Source: Mycolicibacterium malmesburyense
GTDB lineage: Bacteria > Actinomycetota > Actinomycetes > Mycobacteriales > Mycobacteriaceae
Assembly (NCBI RefSeq): GCF_001050015.1
Contig: NZ_CVTB01000016.1
Location: forward strand, 1 to 7,344
Direction: 5' to 3'
DNA length: 7,344 bases
Both the position numbers and the translations under genes were made by a program. The notes under the pieces were generated by a model. The model had not been told where the DNA came from and did not search any database. It saw only the letters and a list, made by a program, of their open reading frames with translations. Shown here in pieces: positions 5,443-7,344 of this stretch. Numbering within the stretch: the stretch's first letter is position 1; each line of letters starts with the position of its first letter.

Positions 5443-6288
5443 TCAGCGCAGTAGGTGCCTGCGGGCGAACTGTAGCGACTCGACCAACAGTGCCTCGCGT
5501 TCGGCGGCGGTGCGCGCCCCCGACGTGGTCACCTCGAGGATCACGTGGCCGTTGAAATCGCTGGCTGCCAGCATCTCGCAGACCTCCACCGTGGGCTGGG
5601 TGCCACGGCCGGGCACCAGATGCTCGTCGGTCGAGGCGCCGCTGCCGTCGCACAGGTGCAGGTGCACCAGCCCATCGCCCATGCTCCGGGCCATCTCGAG
5701 AGCGTCGGAGCCCGCGGTCGCGGTGTGCGACAGGTCGAGCGTGTAGTGGGCGTGGTTGCCGTCGAGGGGATCGTAGGACGGCGCGAACGCCGAGATGCCC
5801 GGTCCCGGGCGGCCACCGCGTTTGCGCATGCGCTCGATGGAGGTCTGACCCGCGCCGAAGAACCGGTCGGCGCGGAACGGGAACATGTTCTCGACCGCGA
5901 CCATGACGTCGCTGGACGCCTCGAGCTCGGCGACCTGGTCGGAGAACCCCTCGGCATAGCGGCGCTGCCACCGGAACGGCGGGTGCACGACGACGGTCTG
6001 GGCGCCGAGCTGCTCGGCCGCGCGCACGCTGCGTTCGAGTTTCGTGATCGGGTTGGCGCCCCACACACGCTGCGAGATCAGCAGGCAGGGCGCGTGCACC
6101 GAGAGCACCGGCATCGAGTAGCGCTTCGACAGCTCCTCGATGGCGCCGATGTCTTGGCTGACCGTTTCGGCCCACACCATGAGCTCGACGCCGTCGTATC
6201 CGAGCTTCGCCGCATACTCGAAGGCCGCCTCGGTTCTCAGCGGGTAGACCGAGGCCGTCGACAGACCGACCTTAATGGCTGGACGCAC
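5443..6288 (-). CDS. Sugar phosphate isomerase/epimerase family TIM-barrel protein (AP endonuclease 2 superfamily, Rv0498-like)
   Basis: The 281-residue protein has the xylose isomerase-like/endonuclease IV-type TIM barrel. Candidate metal ligands follow the strands in the usual order: H65 (SVHAP), H102 (VVHPP), E133 (VENMF), D185 and H188 (LDLSH), H209 and H211 (HLHLCD), H223 (EHLVPGRG) and E252 (LEVTT). This pattern fits a divalent-metal (often zinc or manganese) site used for keto-sugar isomerisation or epimerisation, or less probably for abasic-site DNA cleavage. No substrate can be assigned. Translation begins with GTG at 6288 (RPAIKVGLSTASVYPL follows), agreeing with my recollection of Rv0498. 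The Shine-Dalgarno is weak (GAGG about 14 bases up), and the gene begins 15 bp after the membrane-protein stop, suggesting coupled expression. Length equals that of the M. tuberculosis protein within one residue. Confidence 0.85.
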   Translation of the reverse strand: MRPAIKVGLSTASVYPLRTEAAFEYAAKLGYDGVELMVWAETVSQDIGAIEELSKRYSMPVLSVHAPCLLISQRVWGANPITKLERSVRAAEQLGAQTVVVHPPFRWQRRYAEGFSDQVAELEASSDVMVAVENMFPFRADRFFGAGQTSIERMRKRGGRPGPGISAFAPSYDPLDGNHAHYTLDLSHTATAGSDALEMARSMGDGLVHLHLCDGSGASTDEHLVPGRGTQPTVEVCEMLAASDFNGHVILEVTTSGARTAAEREALLVESLQFARRHLLR

Positions 6289-6303
6289 GAGTTATGGGGC
6301 GCC

Positions 6304-7344
6304 TCAAGCCGCCTGCATCAGTGCCAGCGGCCCGAACGTCACCATCGCGCCGACCGCGACGGCGATCAGAGTGCTACCGATGTCCTCGGTCTTGCGGACC
6401 ACCCGCACGCCGACGACCAGGCCCAGGATGACCAGCACACCGAGCACGAGCGCGACGATGCTGTTCCACTTCCACAGCTGGTCGAAGGCGATGAACAGGC
6501 CCGCGCCGAACGCGACCGCGACCACACACTGCGCGACGACCAGGGCCCCGCGCAGGAACGACGACATCGCACCCGAAGGGGCGGCGTCCTCCTCCTCGTC
6601 GAGGTCGATGTCGGCCGGGCTCAGGCCGTTGCCGCGCCGGGCGACGTCGTCGGCGACGTCGTGGCCGCCGAACAGGTCGTTGTCGGGGGACCGCAGGTAG
6701 GACGGCACGTCGTCGCGGTCGTCCTCCGGCTCGGCCAGGGCGACGGCCGCGTCGTCGGCCTCCTCCTCATCGGCCTGCGGATCGGCCCAGTCCAGCGGGT
6801 CCGGGCTCATCTCCTCGGCGCCCACCGCGGTGCCGCTGTCCTCGGTCGCGGTGGCCTCGACGGTCTCGGGTTCGGCGTCGTCGGGCTCGACGGCCTCCGG
6901 TGCGGCTTCGGGCTCGACGGCTTCGGGTTCGCCCGCCTTCGTTTCGACGGTCTCGGGCTCGCTGCGCGCGGCCGCCAAGCCGCGCCGCAGCCCGAAGCGC
7001 CGCGCGAAACTGGACCGGCGCGGTGGGGCGAAGAAGTCCAGGTCCTCGTCGGCGTCGCGCTTCTCGACGTGGGTCTGGTAGTCGGCGACCGCGTCGGCGT
7101 AGCCGTCGTCCTCGTCCGCGGGAGCCTCGGGGGTCTCCGCGGCTTCGGGAACCTGCGGGACTTCCGTGCCCTTCGGAGCCTCGGCGAGCGCCTGCTCGAC
7201 GTCGGGTTCGGCCTCGTCGACGTGGTCGACGGCGCCGTTGGTGGGCGCGGCGTCCACGGCTTCGGCGACTTCGGTGTCCGCAGCCGCGGTGTCCGCAGCT
7301 TCGGTGTCCGCAGCTTCGGCGGTGTCCGCAGCTTCGGCGGGGTC
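6304..7344 (-). CDS. Acidic protein with three C-terminal membrane segments (Rv0497-like), 5' end outside the window
   Basis: The frame is open to the right edge, giving 346 visible residues and no true start; the GTG at 7257 is internal. The visible N-terminal part (1–265) is low-complexity and very acidic: EAADT-type repeats (about 1–25), EPE[TA]VE repeats (129–163) and Asp/Glu clusters. A basic patch, [20 protein letters not shown] (109–128), interrupts it. MSPDPL at 179–184 recalls a segment of Rv0497. The C-terminus has three hydrophobic spans (about 266–287, 295–313, 323–343) separated by DQLWKWN and RKTEDIGST, closely matching the end of Rv0497. Known orthologues are called conserved membrane proteins; I know of no tested function. 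A long disordered, probably cytoplasmic tail on a small membrane anchor suggests a scaffold or partner-binding role, which is inference. The downstream TIM-barrel gene starts 15 bp later. Confidence 0.82.
   Translation of the reverse strand, partial: DPAEAADTAEAADTEAADTAAADTEVAEAVDAAPTNGAVDHVDEAEPDVEQALAEAPKGTEVPQVPEAAETPEAPADEDDGYADAVADYQTHVEKRDADEDLDFFAPPRRSSFARRFGLRRGLAAARSEPETVETKAGEPEAVEPEAAPEAVEPDDAEPETVEATATEDSGTAVGAEEMSPDPLDWADPQADEEEADDAAVALAEPEDDRDDVPSYLRSPDNDLFGGHDVADDVARRGNGLSPADIDLDEEEDAAPSGAMSSFLRGALVVAQCVVAVAFGAGLFIAFDQLWKWNSIVALVLGVLVILGLVVGVRVVRKTEDIGSTLIAVAVGAMVTFGPLALMQAA
7273..7338 (-). repeat. In-frame short tandem repeat in the membrane-protein gene
   Basis: Four plus-strand units begin with GGTGTCCGCAGC, at 7273, 7288, 7303 and 7321, with spacings of 15, 15 and 18 bases. 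Every unit is a multiple of three, so on the minus strand they encode repeats of the type (A)EAADT. The array may continue past the right edge. Such arrays change length by slippage without breaking the frame. Confidence 0.75.

Noticed and set aside
5327..6175. Alternative minus-strand frame overlapping the TIM-barrel and thioesterase genes
   Set aside because: It overlaps two recognised genes in another frame and its translation is Arg-rich with no motif. The frames at 4469–5314, 1989–2783 and 809–1366 are rejected for the same reason.
7255..7257. GTG at 7257 as the start of the membrane protein
   Set aside because: The frame continues upstream with the same Ala/Glu/Asp/Thr composition to the window edge, and M. 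tuberculosis Rv0497 has conserved N-terminal sequence not seen here, so the real start lies outside.
7273..7338. Short regular repeats considered as a CRISPR array
   Set aside because: The units are contiguous with no unique spacers, are multiples of three and lie in frame in a coding region.

Overview
The window is high-GC DNA whose genes, order and orientations match the Mycobacterium tuberculosis block Rv0497–Rv0504c, read in reverse. The protein sequences are close to, but not the same as, those of M. tuberculosis, and cmaA2 (Rv0503c) is missing between the hadD-like gene and the acyltransferase gene. This suggests a non-tuberculous, probably rapidly growing Mycobacterium (Mycolicibacterium). 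Species cannot be named from the sequence alone. Comparisons with M. tuberculosis and E. coli proteins are from memory, not from a search.

Layout. Bases 1–112 are non-coding as far as can be supported. The only plus-strand gene is a HadA/HadD-type (3R)-hydroxyacyl-ACP dehydratase subunit (113–652). It converges, with a 14-bp gap, on a long minus-strand series. Read in the direction of transcription, from the right edge leftward, the series is: an acidic protein with three C-terminal membrane segments (Rv0497-like, 5' end outside the window); a TIM-barrel sugar phosphate isomerase/AP-endonuclease-2 family protein (Rv0498-like); a double-hotdog TesB-like thioesterase (Rv0499-like); proC; a small BldC/excisionase-type DNA-binding protein (Rv0500A-like); a 33-residue, very basic ribosomal protein bS22 (Rv0500B-like); an atypical extended SDR annotated galE2 in M. 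tuberculosis; and a PlsC/LPLAT acyltransferase (Rv0502-like).

How they work together. The first three minus-strand genes are tightly spaced (15 and 45 bp gaps) and probably co-transcribed. Three larger gaps (about 119, 127 and 121 bp) surround proC and the HTH gene, and each holds clear inverted-repeat structure, so transcription is probably broken up or regulated there. bS22, the SDR and the acyltransferase are again closely spaced (31 and 37 bp) and look like an operon. Functions represented are mycolic-acid elongation (hadD), proline synthesis (proC), the ribosome (bS22) and several enzymes of unknown substrate. I see no mobile element, CRISPR array, tRNA or rRNA.

The window is conserved mycobacterial core genome, not an accessory island, and I see no new defence or biosynthetic system. 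The parts most worth a second look are the structured intergenic regions (3028–3115, 3409–3471, 4441–4514), the SDR that lacks its expected catalytic lysine, and the small bS22 gene.
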